64,000 nt of DNA from Thioalkalivibrio sp. ALE31 (GCF_000377405.1 NZ_KB905020.1:124001-188000); one strand, 5' to 3'. Positions 29,736-39,121 are shown, numbered from the stretch's first letter. Numbers and translations are program-made. The notes: a model not told the origin generated them from the letters alone.

Positions 29736-30546
29736 CAAGCCGTTGAAGGTCATCGCGGTTGCCTCGGGCAAGGGCGGGGTGGGCAAGACCAACGTATCGG
29801 TGAACCTGTCGGTGGGCCTGGCCCGGCTCGGGCGCGAGGTCATGCTGTTCGACGCCGATCTGGGCCTGGCCAACGTGGACCTGCTGCTGGGGATGCGTCC
29901 CGAGCGCACGCTGCACGACCTGGTGACCGGTGATGTGGACAGCCTGGAGGATGTGCTCGTCCAGGGGCCTGACGGGGTAAAGGTGGTGCCTTCGGCTTCG
30001 GGGATCGCGGCGATGGCCAACCTGACGCCGGCCGAGCATGCCGGTCTGATCCATGCCTTCAGCGCCTATCGCAAACCCCTGGATGTGCTGATCGTGGACA
30101 CCGCGGCCGGCCTGCAGGAATCCGTGACGTCGTTCTGCCGCGCGGTCCAGGAGACCCTGGTGGTGGTCTGCGACGAGCCCGCCTCGATTACCGACGCCTA
30201 TGCCCTGATCAAGGTCCTGCACCGCGATCATGGCCTGCGTCGCTTCCGCATGGTGACGAACATGGTCGACGGCCGCGAAGGCGCCGAGCGACTGATGCAG
30301 AAACTCAATACCGTCTGCGGCAACTACCTGCCGGAGGTGGTGCTCGACCTGGCCGGCTATATTCCGATGGATGATCACCTGCGCAAGGCGGTGCAGAAAC
30401 GCGCGCCAGTGGTACAGCAGTACCCCGGGAGCCCGGCGGGGAAGGCCTTTGCCGAACTGGCACGGACCGTGGACCGCTGGCCGGTGGGCGGCGGTGACCA
30501 CGGTGGCGTCGGGTTTTTCGTGGAACGGATGCTGCAGAGCGCATGA
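29722..30546 (+). CDS. fleN: Flagellar number regulator FleN (FlhG)
   Basis: FleN is a MinD-like ATPase that limits flagellar number by antagonising FleQ and FlhF. The 274-residue protein has the deviant Walker A VASGKGGVGKTNVSVN, LFDADLGLANVDLLLGM and VLIVDTAAGLQ. It overlaps flhF at its start and fliA at its end. Its FleQ target is the frameshifted gene at 10704-12076, whose AAA+ domain is intact. Confidence 0.97.
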   Translation: MPRTNKPLKVIAVASGKGGVGKTNVSVNLSVGLARLGREVMLFDADLGLANVDLLLGMRPERTLHDLVTGDVDSLEDVLVQGPDGVKVVPSASGIAAMANLTPAEHAGLIHAFSAYRKPLDVLIVDTAAGLQESVTSFCRAVQETLVVVCDEPASITDAYALIKVLHRDHGLRRFRMVTNMVDGREGAERLMQKLNTVCGNYLPEVVLDLAGYIPMDDHLRKAVQKRAPVVQQYPGSPAGKAFAELARTVDRWPVGGGDHGGVGFFVERMLQSA

Positions 30547-31310
30547 TGACGACGCGTAATCGACTTTCCGGCTATCAGGCGACCTCCGCGGCCAGCGGCG
30601 GGCACGAGCAGCTGATTGCCGATCACGTCGAGCTGGTCCACCGCATCGCCCATCACCTGATGGCGCGGCTCCCCGCCTCGGTGCAGGTGGATGACCTGAT
30701 TCAGGCGGGCATGATCGGGCTGCTCGAGGCGGCGCGCCAGTTCGAGGGCGGCCAGGGCGCGACCTTTGCCACCTACGCCGGGATCCGCATCCGTGGCGCG
30801 ATGATCGACGAGCTGCGCCGCAGTGACTGGACACCGCGTTCGGTGCACCGCAACAGTCGGCGTATTGCCGCGGCGATCCAGACCGTCGAGGCGCGCGAGG
30901 GGCGGGCGGCGCGTGGCAGCGAGGTCGCCGCCGAGCTGGACGTGCCGATCGACCAGTACTACGAGATGCTGCAGGATCACGCCGGAGCCCACCTGTTCGC
31001 CCTGGACGACCTCGGCGGGGGTGACGACGGGGCCGATCGCGTGATCGAAGGGCAGGAGGTGTCGCCGGCCCGCACCCTCGAGGCCGGTGAGTTCCGTCAG
31101 GAACTGGCCGAAGCCCTCGGCGACCTCCCCGAACGCGAGCGGCTGGTGCTGTCGCTCTACTACATCGAAGAGCTCAACCTGCGCGAGATCGGCGCCGTGC
31201 TGGGCGTGACCGAGTCGCGCGTCAGCCAGATCCGAAGTCAGGCCACCATTCGACTGCGCGCCCGCCTGGGTTCGTGGCTCGAAGACGGTACGGCTTTGCA
31301 GTTATTCTAA
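30543..31310 (+). CDS. fliA: Flagellar sigma factor FliA (sigma-28)
   Basis: FliA directs RNA polymerase to late flagellar and chemotaxis promoters. The 255-residue protein has region 2 (HLMARLPASVQVDDLIQAGMIGLLEAARQFE, FATYAGIRIRGAMIDELR), region 3 and region 4 (LPERERLVLSLYYIEELNLREIGAVLGVTESRVSQI). Translation is coupled to fleN by a four-base overlap. A matching sigma-28 promoter occurs at 39038-39064 in front of cheW. Confidence 0.97.
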   Translation: MMTTRNRLSGYQATSAASGGHEQLIADHVELVHRIAHHLMARLPASVQVDDLIQAGMIGLLEAARQFEGGQGATFATYAGIRIRGAMIDELRRSDWTPRSVHRNSRRIAAAIQTVEAREGRAARGSEVAAELDVPIDQYYEMLQDHAGAHLFALDDLGGGDDGADRVIEGQEVSPARTLEAGEFRQELAEALGDLPERERLVLSLYYIEELNLREIGAVLGVTESRVSQIRSQATIRLRARLGSWLEDGTALQLF

Positions 31311-31339
31311 AACCCACCCTACGAATCCCGGAGTGACGT

Positions 31340-31732
31340 GTGGACAAGGGAATGAAGATTCTCATCGTGGACGACTTTTCCACGATGCGGCGCATTATCA
31401 AGAACCTGTTGCGTGATCTTGGCTTCAACAATACCCAGGAAGCCGACGACGGCAGCACCGCGCTGCCGATGCTGCAGAACGGGGATTTCGACTTTCTGAT
31501 CACCGACTGGAACATGCCCAACATGCCGGGGATCGACTTGCTGAAGGCCGTGCGCGCCGACCCGAACCTCAAGTCCATGCCGGTGCTGATGGTGACGGCG
31601 GAGGCCAAGCGCGACCAGATCGTCGAGGCGGCCGAGGCGGGCGTGAACGGCTACGTGGTCAAGCCGTTCACCGCCGAGACGCTGAAGGAAAAGATCGACA
31701 AGATCTTCGAACGCATTGAAGCACAGGGATAA
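31340..31732 (+). CDS. cheY: Chemotaxis response regulator CheY
   Basis: CheY carries the phosphoryl signal from CheA to FliM. The 130-residue receiver has the acidic pair (LIVDDFS), the phosphoacceptor aspartate in LITDWNMP (residue 56 if GTG is used), TAEAK and the conserved lysine in VKPF. The GTG start at 31340 is favoured by GGAG at 31330-31333; an ATG 12 bases later is an alternative. Confidence 0.97.
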   Translation: MDKGMKILIVDDFSTMRRIIKNLLRDLGFNNTQEADDGSTALPMLQNGDFDFLITDWNMPNMPGIDLLKAVRADPNLKSMPVLMVTAEAKRDQIVEAAEAGVNGYVVKPFTAETLKEKIDKIFERIEAQG

Positions 31733-31827
31733 TCATGCGCCTGTGACCGATATGCCCGGCGCCCGTGGCACCGACCGCCGCGGGCGTTGTCCGAAACCTT
31801 CCGCGCCGTACCCGCAAGAGGCTTCTC

Positions 31828-32604
31828 ATGACTGAACAGGAACACCCACCACGCGATGATCAGCTGGAGCTTGCGCGGCAGTTAGTCAAGACGCTGGAGG
31901 CGGGCGACGACACGGGCGCCCGGGCGCTGGTGCAGGATCTGGCGCGCCCCTATGACCGCGAACTCTTCGACGAGCTGGGCAAGCTGACCCGTGATCTTCA
32001 CGAGGCCCTGCAAAGCTTCCGCGGCGATTCGCGTCTGGTCGAACTGACCCAGGCGGAGATCCCGGACGCAAAGGAACGCCTGAATTACGTGGTCACGATG
32101 ACCGAACAGGCGGCCCACGACACCATGAATGCCATCGAGTCGAGCCTGCCGATCGCGGAGTCGTTCAGCCAGCAGGCGGCCGACCTGACGGCGAAGTGGA
32201 CGCGCTTTCGCAACCGCCAGCTCTCGGTGGAGGAGTTCCGGGACTTTGCCCGGGAGCTCGACACGTTCTTCGCGCAGGCGGGGGAAGACACCGAGGAGCT
32301 GCGCCGGCTGCTCTCCGAGGTGCTGATGGCACAGAGCTATCAGGACATTACCGGCCAGGTGATTCGCCGCGTGATCCAGCTGGTGACCGACCTGGAAGAG
32401 AACCTGGTGTCCCTGATCCGGCTCTCCAGTGGGCGCATGGAGCAGGTCGAGGCGGCCGAGGCGTCGCTTGAACAACGCGAGGAGGATCGCGAGGCGGACC
32501 GCAAGGGTCACGGTCCCAGCGTGCCCAAGACTCAAGATTCCGCCGCGGATGTCGTTCAAGGACAGGACGAGGTGGACGATCTGCTATCGAGCCTGGGCTT
32601 CTAG
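31828..32604 (+). CDS. cheZ: CheY-phosphate phosphatase CheZ
   Basis: CheZ speeds dephosphorylation of CheY. The 258-residue helical protein contains the catalytic segment AQSYQDITGQVIRRVIQLV, with the Asp and Gln that reach the CheY active site, and ends in the CheY-binding peptide DEVDDLLSSLGF. The ATG at 31828, preceded by AAGAGG, is chosen over an upstream start at 31765 that adds 21 residues of non-homologous sequence. Confidence 0.95.
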   Translation: MTEQEHPPRDDQLELARQLVKTLEAGDDTGARALVQDLARPYDRELFDELGKLTRDLHEALQSFRGDSRLVELTQAEIPDAKERLNYVVTMTEQAAHDTMNAIESSLPIAESFSQQAADLTAKWTRFRNRQLSVEEFRDFARELDTFFAQAGEDTEELRRLLSEVLMAQSYQDITGQVIRRVIQLVTDLEENLVSLIRLSSGRMEQVEAAEASLEQREEDREADRKGHGPSVPKTQDSAADVVQGQDEVDDLLSSLGF

Positions 32605-32649
32605 GCAGTTCCCCTCATGCGAATGGCGCCACGCGACCGGAGAGACTGA

Positions 32650-34755
32650 ATGGCCATCGACCCCAATGACGAAATCCTTCAGGACTTCCTGATCGAGGCC
32701 GGGGAACTGCTGGAGGGGCTCAACGAGCAACTCATCGACCTGGAACAGAATCCCGATGACCGGGATCTGCTGAATGCGGTCTTTCGAAGCTTCCATACCA
32801 TCAAGGGCGGGGCCGGCTTCCTGAGCCTGGATCCCCTGGTGACCGTGTGCCATCACGCGGAGGACGTCTTCAACCTGCTGCGTAACGGTGAGCGGCGGGC
32901 GGACAGTCACCTGATGGACACCATGCTGCGGGTGCTGGATACCCTGAACGTGATGTTCGGGGACCTGCGCTCCGGCGTGGATCCCACGCCCGCCGAGGCC
33001 GACCTGGTGGAAAACCTCCGGCGCATGGCGAACAACGAGGACGTGGCGGCGGAGCCCGCCGCGCCGCCGCCCCCGGAACCCGAGCCGGAGCCAGAGCCCG
33101 AACCGCAAGCGGAACCGGCGGCGGATGGCGAAGCGATGGTCGGTGCGGGTGACGAGATCACCGACGACGAATTCGAGGCCCTGCTCGACAGCCTGCACGG
33201 CGATCAGCCGTCGAAGCCCGTAGAGACGGACTCCACCGCGGGCGATGCGGCCGGAGAAGAACCGGCTGCGGAGGGTGAGGGTAGCTCCGGCGACCTGATC
33301 ACCGACGACGAATTCGAGAACCTGCTGGACGAGTTGCAGGCCAAGGGCGCCGGGCCGGCCGCTACCGGGGCAGTCCCCAGCCCCGCAGACGACGAACCTG
33401 CGGAAGCCCCGTCGGCGAAGCCCGAACCCACCGAACCGGAGAAGGCCGCCGCGCCCGCCGATACCCCTGCAGGAGGCCAGGGCGGTGGCGGCGCGCGTGC
33501 CGGCGGCGGGGGTGCCGAGGGGGGCGGTCGGGCGGCCCCGCAGGGCGAGACTTCCGTGCGCGTCGACACCGAGCGCCTGGACGAGATCATGAACCTGGTG
33601 GGCGAGCTGGTACTGGTGCGCAACCGGCTGAGCATGCTGCGCTCGCAGCATGTCGATGACGAGCTGGGCAAGGCGATCAGCTCCCTGGCCCTGGTGACCT
33701 CGGATCTGCAGACCTCGGTGATGAAGACCCGCATGCAGCCGGTGAAGAAGGTCTTCAACCGCTTCCCGCGCGTGATCCGCGATCTCTCCCGCAATCTGGG
33801 CAAGGAGATCGAGCTGGAGATCTTCGGCGAGGACACCGACCTCGACAAGAATCTGGTCGAGGCCCTGTCGGATCCGCTGGTGCACCTGGTCCGGAATGCC
33901 GTGGACCACGGCATCGAGACCCCCGAGGTACGCGAGGCGGCGGGCAAGCCGCGCAAGGGGACCGTAGTGCTGGGGGCCGCTCAGGAAGGCGATCACATCG
34001 CGCTGCTGATCAAGGACGACGGCGGCGGCATGGACCCGCAGGCCCTGCGGCGCAAGGCCGTGGAGAAAGGCCTGATGGAACCGGCCATGGCCGAGCGCAT
34101 GACCGATCGCGAGGCCTTCAACGTGATCTTCATGGCCGGCTTCTCGACCAAGACCGAGATCTCCGACGTCTCCGGCCGCGGGGTCGGGATGGACGTGGTC
34201 AAGACCAAGATCTCGCAGCTCAACGGCACCATCGAGATCGACTCCGAGGTGGGCGTGGGCACCACGCTGCGGGTCAAGCTGCCCCTGACGCTGGCGATCC
34301 TGCCCGCGCTGATGGTGATCCTGGATGGCCGGCGCTTCGCCATCCCGCTGGCGTCGGTATCCGAGATCCTGGATCTGGACCTGACGAAGACGCACTACGT
34401 GGATGACCAGGAGGTCATCATCGTGCGCAAGCAGGCACTGCCGATTCACTACCTCAAGCGCTGGCTGAAGCCGGGCCACGAGCCCGAGCCGCGCAAGGAC
34501 GCCCATGTGGTCGTGGTGCATACCGCCGATCGCAAGGTAGGTCTGGTGGTGGATGACCTGGTCGGTCAGGAAGAGGTGGTCATCAAGCCCCTTGGGCAGA
34601 ATCTGCAGGGCGTGAAGGGCCTGGCGGGCGCCACGATTACCGGGGATGGCGGGATCGCCTTGATCCTGGATGTCTCGGATCTGGTGACCATCCTGATGCG
34701 GCAACTGCAGATGTCCGGCCGTCCCCGCCGCGCATCGCGCACGAGCGAGGGCTGA
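32650..34755 (+). CDS. cheA: Chemotaxis histidine kinase CheA
   Basis: CheA is the kinase of the chemoreceptor array. The 701-residue protein has an HPt domain with the phosphorylated histidine in FRSFHTIKGGAGFL (His49), a long Glu/Pro/Ala-rich linker, a dimerisation domain (VDTERLDEIMNLVGELVLVRNRL), the ATP-binding domain (HLVRNAVDHGIETPE, GDGGG-type loop KDDGGGMD, GRGVGMDVV), and a CheW-like tail. The linker has two near-identical motifs, ITDDEFEALLDSL (170-182) and ITDDEFENLLDEL (217-229), encoded by an identical 22-base string. They resemble the CheY-binding peptides of FliM and CheZ and may be the region that binds ParP in polar systems. Confidence 0.97.
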   Translation: MAIDPNDEILQDFLIEAGELLEGLNEQLIDLEQNPDDRDLLNAVFRSFHTIKGGAGFLSLDPLVTVCHHAEDVFNLLRNGERRADSHLMDTMLRVLDTLNVMFGDLRSGVDPTPAEADLVENLRRMANNEDVAAEPAAPPPPEPEPEPEPEPQAEPAADGEAMVGAGDEITDDEFEALLDSLHGDQPSKPVETDSTAGDAAGEEPAAEGEGSSGDLITDDEFENLLDELQAKGAGPAATGAVPSPADDEPAEAPSAKPEPTEPEKAAAPADTPAGGQGGGGARAGGGGAEGGGRAAPQGETSVRVDTERLDEIMNLVGELVLVRNRLSMLRSQHVDDELGKAISSLALVTSDLQTSVMKTRMQPVKKVFNRFPRVIRDLSRNLGKEIELEIFGEDTDLDKNLVEALSDPLVHLVRNAVDHGIETPEVREAAGKPRKGTVVLGAAQEGDHIALLIKDDGGGMDPQALRRKAVEKGLMEPAMAERMTDREAFNVIFMAGFSTKTEISDVSGRGVGMDVVKTKISQLNGTIEIDSEVGVGTTLRVKLPLTLAILPALMVILDGRRFAIPLASVSEILDLDLTKTHYVDDQEVIIVRKQALPIHYLKRWLKPGHEPEPRKDAHVVVVHTADRKVGLVVDDLVGQEEVVIKPLGQNLQGVKGLAGATITGDGGIALILDVSDLVTILMRQLQMSGRPRRASRTSEG

Positions 34756-34757
34756 GG

Positions 34758-35870
34758 ATGCCGATCAGGGTTCTGGTCGTCGACGACTCGGGGTTCTTTC
34801 GTCGACGCATTGCGGAGATTCTGGATTCCGACTCGGGCATCGAGGTGGTCGGCTCGGCCGAGAACGGCGAGCAGGCGATCGCAAAGGTGCGCGAGCTCGA
34901 CCCCGATGTCGTGACCATGGATATCGAGATGCCAGTCATGGACGGCATCACCGCGGTACGCAAGATCATGGCCGAGAGTCCGCGGCCGATCCTGATGTTC
35001 TCCAGCCTGACTACCGAAGGCGCCCAGGCCACCCTGGATGCGCTGGAGGCCGGGGCGGTGGACTTCCTCCCCAAGCGGTTCAGCGACATGGCGGGCGACG
35101 AGGACAGCGCCCGCATGCTGCTGCGCCGCCGGGTGCGTTCGCTGTCGCGCAGCCGCGCGCGCTCGGCCAGCGCGCCGGGCACCAGCACACCGGCCCGCGA
35201 GTCGCGGCCGACCGCGCGGCGGGAAGAGGCCGACCGTCAGGCCGCAGACGCTGCCAAGCAACAGCCGCCGGTCGCGCGCACCCGGCCGCCAACACCCCTG
35301 CGGCAACTGCGGGCGGTCCTGATCGGGACTTCCACGGGGGGGCCGGTCGCCCTGCAGGAGGTGCTGAAACCGCTACCAGCCAGTTTCCCGTTGCCGATTG
35401 TGCTGGTCCAGCACATGCCGGCCAGCTTCACGCCGGCCTTTGCCGACCGGCTGAACGCAATGTGCAACATCGAGGTGCGCCAGGCGAAGGACGGCGATGC
35501 CCTGAAGCCGGGCGTGGCCCTGCTGGCCCCCGGGGGCATGCAGCTGACTCTGGAACGGGGCAGCCAGACCCATGTGCGCATCGCGGAGAGCCCGCTGGGC
35601 ACGATCTACAAGCCAAGCGTGGACGCCGCATTCAGCTCCGCCGTGGATGCGCTGCGCGGACAGGTCCTCGCGGTCGTGCTGACCGGGATGGGTGCGGACG
35701 GGCGCGAGGGTGCGCGGGCGCTGAAAGGGGCCGGGGCGCAGGTCTGGTCGCAGGACGCGGCGACCTGCGTGGTCTACGGGATGCCGGCGGCGGTGGCAGA
35801 GGCCGGTTTGTCCGATCACGTCTATCCGCTGCCCGAGATCGGTCCCGCGCTGGTCAAGGGGTTCTGCTGA
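34758..35870 (+). CDS. cheB: Chemoreceptor methylesterase CheB
   Basis: CheB removes methyl groups from, and deamidates, chemoreceptors when phosphorylated by CheA. The 370-residue protein has an N-terminal receiver (VLVVDDSGFFRRR, VTMDIEMPVMDG) and a C-terminal esterase with GTSTGG (Ser), QHMPASFT (His) and GMGADG (Asp). The linker is rich in Arg, Ser and Pro. The partner methyltransferase CheR is not in the window, as in Pseudomonas where it lies elsewhere. Confidence 0.97.
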   Translation: MPIRVLVVDDSGFFRRRIAEILDSDSGIEVVGSAENGEQAIAKVRELDPDVVTMDIEMPVMDGITAVRKIMAESPRPILMFSSLTTEGAQATLDALEAGAVDFLPKRFSDMAGDEDSARMLLRRRVRSLSRSRARSASAPGTSTPARESRPTARREEADRQAADAAKQQPPVARTRPPTPLRQLRAVLIGTSTGGPVALQEVLKPLPASFPLPIVLVQHMPASFTPAFADRLNAMCNIEVRQAKDGDALKPGVALLAPGGMQLTLERGSQTHVRIAESPLGTIYKPSVDAAFSSAVDALRGQVLAVVLTGMGADGREGARALKGAGAQVWSQDAATCVVYGMPAAVAEAGLSDHVYPLPEIGPALVKGFC

Positions 35871-35871
35871 C

Positions 35872-36615
35872 ATGGATATCCTGAGCCTCATCGGGGTGAC
35901 GCTGGGGCTGGTGGCCGTGCTTGGAGGCAGCATTGCCAAGGGCAGCGGCCTGGGCGCACTGTGGAATGCTGCGGCGTTCGTGATCGTGGTGCTGGGGACG
36001 CTGGGGGCGACCCTGGTGCAGGCGCGCCTGACGGTGTTCATGCACGGGATGCGGATCCTGCCGTGGGCCTTCAAGCCGCCGAAGATCGACAACCGGGCCA
36101 TGGTCGAGCAGATCGTGGAATGGTCGCATGTGGCGCGCAAGGAAGGCCTGCTCGGGCTGGAGACCCTCGCCGACGAGGAGAGCGACGGCTTCGCTCGCAA
36201 GGGGCTGCAACTGCTGGTCGACGGCAGCGAGCCGCAGACCATCCGCCAGATCCTCGAGGCCGACCTCGACAACCGCGAGCACTTCGACATGCAGGGTGCG
36301 AAGGTGTTCGAGAGCATGGGCATCTATGCGCCGACCCTGGGTATCGTGGGGGCGGTCATGGGCCTGATGGCGGTGATGCAGAACCTGGCGGATCCAAGCA
36401 AGCTGGGGGCGGGGATCGCAGCGGCCTTCGTGGCGACCATCTACGGGATCGCCTCGGCCAACCTGCTGTTCCTTCCGCTGGCCAACAAGTTAAAGTCGAT
36501 TATTCAGAACCGCTCGCAACACCAGCAAATGCTGATGGAAGGTCTGATCGCGATCGCCGAGGGCGAGAACCCGCGAAATATCGAAAGCAAGCTGAGTGGC
36601 TTCATCCACGAGTGA
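35872..36615 (+). CDS. motC: Flagellar stator protein MotC (MotA/ExbB family)
   Basis: This is a MotA-type proton or sodium channel subunit of the flagellar stator. The 247-residue protein begins MDILSLIGVTLGLVAVLGG, has a cytoplasmic charged loop that acts on FliG (EWSHVARKEGLLGLETLADEE), and two C-terminal helices (VFESMGIYAPTLGIVGAVMGLMAVM, AFVATIYGIASANLLFLPLANKLK). It lies one base after cheB and is followed by motD. The coupling ion cannot be told reliably from the sequence. Confidence 0.93.
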   Translation: MDILSLIGVTLGLVAVLGGSIAKGSGLGALWNAAAFVIVVLGTLGATLVQARLTVFMHGMRILPWAFKPPKIDNRAMVEQIVEWSHVARKEGLLGLETLADEESDGFARKGLQLLVDGSEPQTIRQILEADLDNREHFDMQGAKVFESMGIYAPTLGIVGAVMGLMAVMQNLADPSKLGAGIAAAFVATIYGIASANLLFLPLANKLKSIIQNRSQHQQMLMEGLIAIAEGENPRNIESKLSGFIHE

Positions 36616-36622
36616 GGTCACC

Positions 36623-37525
36623 ATGGCGCGACGCAAGCGGGCGGAGGAACATCAGAATCACGAAGCATGGGCCATTCCTTACGGGGACCTGGTCACTCTG
36701 TTACTTGCGTTCTTCGTCGTGATGTACGCGATCTCGTCGGTGGATGATGGCAAATATCGCGTGCTGTCGGAGTCCCTGGTGGATGCCTTCCGGGCGCCCA
36801 TGCAGGCGGAGCCGATTCAGGTGGGGGATCCCACCGTGGCACGCGACCGCACCCCGCAGGATCTCCGCGCACTGGTGCCGATCGAGGTCCAGCCGGGGCT
36901 GGTGGAGGACGGTCCGCAGCCCATCGACATGGCGCTGAGCGGGATGCTGGACGACAGCCCCGACGACGCCGGCATGCAGGCCTTTCTCGACGAACTGGCG
37001 GAGACCGCCCGCGAGATCGAACAGGCCATGGCGCAGTGGATCGACCAGGGCGACCTGCGCGTGACCCGGGAGGCCTACTGGCTGGAGATCGAGATCACCA
37101 GCCGCCTGCTGTTCCCTTCCGGGTCGGCGACGCTGAACCCGGAGGCCGCGGCGTTGTTGGAGGAAGTGGGGGGTATCCTGGCCCCGCGGGTGTCGCGCGT
37201 CCACGTGGAGGGGCACACCGACAACGTCCCCATCCAGACGGCGGTCTATCCTTCCAACTGGGAGCTCTCGTCTGGACGCGCCGCGGCGGTCGTCAGCGTG
37301 TTCGAGGAGACCGGGGTGGACCCGGAGAATCTGGTGGCCCTGGGGTATGGCGAACACCGACCGGTGGCCAGCAACGAAACGGCGGAGGGCCGTGCCGAGA
37401 ATCGGCGCGTGTCCATCGTGGTCTTGCCCGGGGCGCGGCCACGCGCCGAGGGGGCGCAGGAACCGGAGCGCCTGCGCGAGGATCTTCCGCCCGCGCCGCT
37501 CCCGACGGATGGAGACACACCATGA
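36623..37525 (+). CDS. motD: Flagellar stator protein MotD (MotB family)
   Basis: MotD anchors the stator to peptidoglycan. The 300-residue protein has a short basic cytoplasmic start, the plug-helix signature WAIPYGDLVTLLLAFFVVMYAISSVD (with the ion-binding aspartate), and a C-terminal OmpA-like domain (VHVEGHTDNVPIQT, SNWELSSGRAAAVV, GYGEHRPVASNET). The ATG at 36623 is preceded by GAGGT; upstream starts lie within motC. Its stop overlaps the parC start. Confidence 0.94.
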   Translation: MARRKRAEEHQNHEAWAIPYGDLVTLLLAFFVVMYAISSVDDGKYRVLSESLVDAFRAPMQAEPIQVGDPTVARDRTPQDLRALVPIEVQPGLVEDGPQPIDMALSGMLDDSPDDAGMQAFLDELAETAREIEQAMAQWIDQGDLRVTREAYWLEIEITSRLLFPSGSATLNPEAAALLEEVGGILAPRVSRVHVEGHTDNVPIQTAVYPSNWELSSGRAAAVVSVFEETGVDPENLVALGYGEHRPVASNETAEGRAENRRVSIVVLPGARPRAEGAQEPERLREDLPPAPLPTDGDTP

Positions 37526-38322
37526 AGGTCTGGGCGGTGGCAAACCAGAAGGGCGGGGTGGGCAAGACTACGACCACCGTAACGCTGGGCGGCCTGCTCT
37601 CCGGTCCGGAGCAGCGTGTGCTGCTGGTGGATGTGGATCCGCATGGTTCGCTGACGGCCTATTTCGGCCACGATCCGGAAACCGCCACGCGCGGGGTGTA
37701 CGAGCTGTTCAGCCAGTGCGCCGAAGGGGCCGACCCGGATCCTAACGGGTTGATCCGCGAGACCCGCTTCCCGGGGCTGGATCTGCTGACCGCGAGCACC
37801 GCCCTGGCCACTCTGGACCGCCAGCTCGGGACGCGCAGCGGCATGGGCCTGGTGCTGAGGCACGCGCTGGAGAAGGTCTCCGACCAGTATGACTACGTGC
37901 TGCTGGATTGCCCGCCGATGCTGGGTGTGCTGATGGTGAATGCGCTGGCGGCCTGTGACGAGCTGCTGGTGCCGGTACAGACGGAATTCCTCGCCCTGAA
38001 GGGGCTTGAACGGATGATCAATACCCTGAAAATGGTACAGAAGTCGCGCAAGGCCGAGCTGCAGTACCGGATCATCCCCACGCTTTTCGATCGCCGGACA
38101 CGCGCCGCGCACGAGGCCCTGGCCGAGCTGCGCCGGCTGTACGGGGACGACGTGTGGCCCGGGGTGATCCCGGTGGACACGAAGTTTCGCGATGCCTCCA
38201 GCGCGGGTCAGCCGCTTTGCTTCATGATCCCCGATGCGCGCGGCGTGCTCGCATACTCGGATCTGCTGGAGGCGATCGGCGGACAGCTGTCCGAACCCCA
38301 TGAACGGAGGCGGCGCGGATGA
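37522..38322 (+). CDS. parC: ParA-like ATPase ParC, polar chemotaxis array placement
   Basis: ParC is a ParA-type ATPase that places the chemotaxis array at the pole in Vibrio and Pseudomonas. The 266-residue protein has Walker A NQKGGVGKTTTTV, VDVDPHGSLT and LLDCPPMLG. It lies between motD and the CheW-like ParP, overlapping each by four bases, the same order as in polar systems. Its position, not sequence alone, separates it from chromosome-partition ParA. Confidence 0.9.
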   Translation: MKVWAVANQKGGVGKTTTTVTLGGLLSGPEQRVLLVDVDPHGSLTAYFGHDPETATRGVYELFSQCAEGADPDPNGLIRETRFPGLDLLTASTALATLDRQLGTRSGMGLVLRHALEKVSDQYDYVLLDCPPMLGVLMVNALAACDELLVPVQTEFLALKGLERMINTLKMVQKSRKAELQYRIIPTLFDRRTRAAHEALAELRRLYGDDVWPGVIPVDTKFRDASSAGQPLCFMIPDARGVLAYSDLLEAIGGQLSEPHERRRRG

Positions 38323-39020
38323 AGCGATCCACAGTCGACAACCTGGCCCTGAAGGCGGAACCGGACGCGCTGGACGACTATTTCGGCAGCCTGCTCGACG
38401 AACCGGAACCGGTTCGGACGCTGTTGCGTCAGGATCTGCTGGAGCCGCCCGCGCCGGTGGCGGAAGCCGTTCCGGAGGTCGACACTTCGACGTCGGTTGG
38501 GGAGCCGGAGGTAGCGCCTGCCGCGACACCGCCCGCACCGCCCGCACCGCCCGACGATCCGGCGGAGCGGGACTACCCGCGCCCCGAGGAGTCGTTCTCC
38601 GCCCTGGTGATCGAGGCCGGCAACCTGACGCTACTGGCGCCGCTCCACGCGCTGGGCGGTGTGGCCCCGCTGGATAGCCTGGAGGTGCGACCGACCCCGA
38701 ATCACTCCGTCTGGTACCTTGGGCTGGCCGATACCAAACAGGGCCGGGTGCAGCTGATCGACCTGGCCGCGGTGGTGACGCCGGAGGACCGCGAATACGA
38801 GCCGGATACCGCCCGCCAGGTCGTGTTCCTGGCCGGCTCCCGCTTCGCCCTGGCCTGCCGGGCGATCCACGGGACCCGCGTGATCCAGCCGGATTCGCTG
38901 CGCTGGCGCAGCCACCGGCGGCGCCTGCCCTGGCTGGCCGGGGTGGAGCGCGAGAAGATGGCGACACTGCTGGATCTCGAGGCCCTGGACCAGACCCTCG
39001 ACGAGGGCGGCTGGGACTGA
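38319..39020 (+). CDS. parP: CheW-like protein ParP
   Basis: ParP links the chemotaxis array to ParC and the pole in related bacteria. The 233-residue protein has an acidic, Pro-rich N-terminal half (about 1-85) and a C-terminal CheW-like fold (SFSALVIEAGNLTLLAPLHALGGVAPLD, RFALACRAIHGTRVI). It lacks the compact size of true CheW, whose gene follows. Its likely partner region in CheA is the linker with repeated ITDDEFE motifs. Confidence 0.85.
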   Translation: MKRSTVDNLALKAEPDALDDYFGSLLDEPEPVRTLLRQDLLEPPAPVAEAVPEVDTSTSVGEPEVAPAATPPAPPAPPDDPAERDYPRPEESFSALVIEAGNLTLLAPLHALGGVAPLDSLEVRPTPNHSVWYLGLADTKQGRVQLIDLAAVVTPEDREYEPDTARQVVFLAGSRFALACRAIHGTRVIQPDSLRWRSHRRRLPWLAGVEREKMATLLDLEALDQTLDEGGWD

Positions 39021-39037
39021 AGCACCCCGCGCGGCAT

Positions 39038-39064
39038 TCAAGCCTCGCGGCGAGCGGCCGATAA
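39038..39064 (+). promoter_or_regulatory. Sigma-28 promoter of cheW
   Basis: TCAA, exactly 15 bases, then GCCGATAA fits the FliA consensus TAAA-N15-GCCGATAA with one mismatch in the -35 and none in the -10. Transcription would start near 39071, about 50 bases before cheW. It gives cheW and downstream genes a late promoter separate from the upstream genes. Confidence 0.75.
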
Positions 39065-39121
39065 CCCGGTCAGGACGACACCACAGGGCGAAACCCGCCT
39101 GCACGGAACATCGAGGACGAC

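Noticed and set aside
31733-31760. Possible sigma-28 promoter before cheZ (ATAA...ACCGATAT)
   Set aside because: Spacing is 12-13 bases instead of 15 and the -10 has two mismatches.
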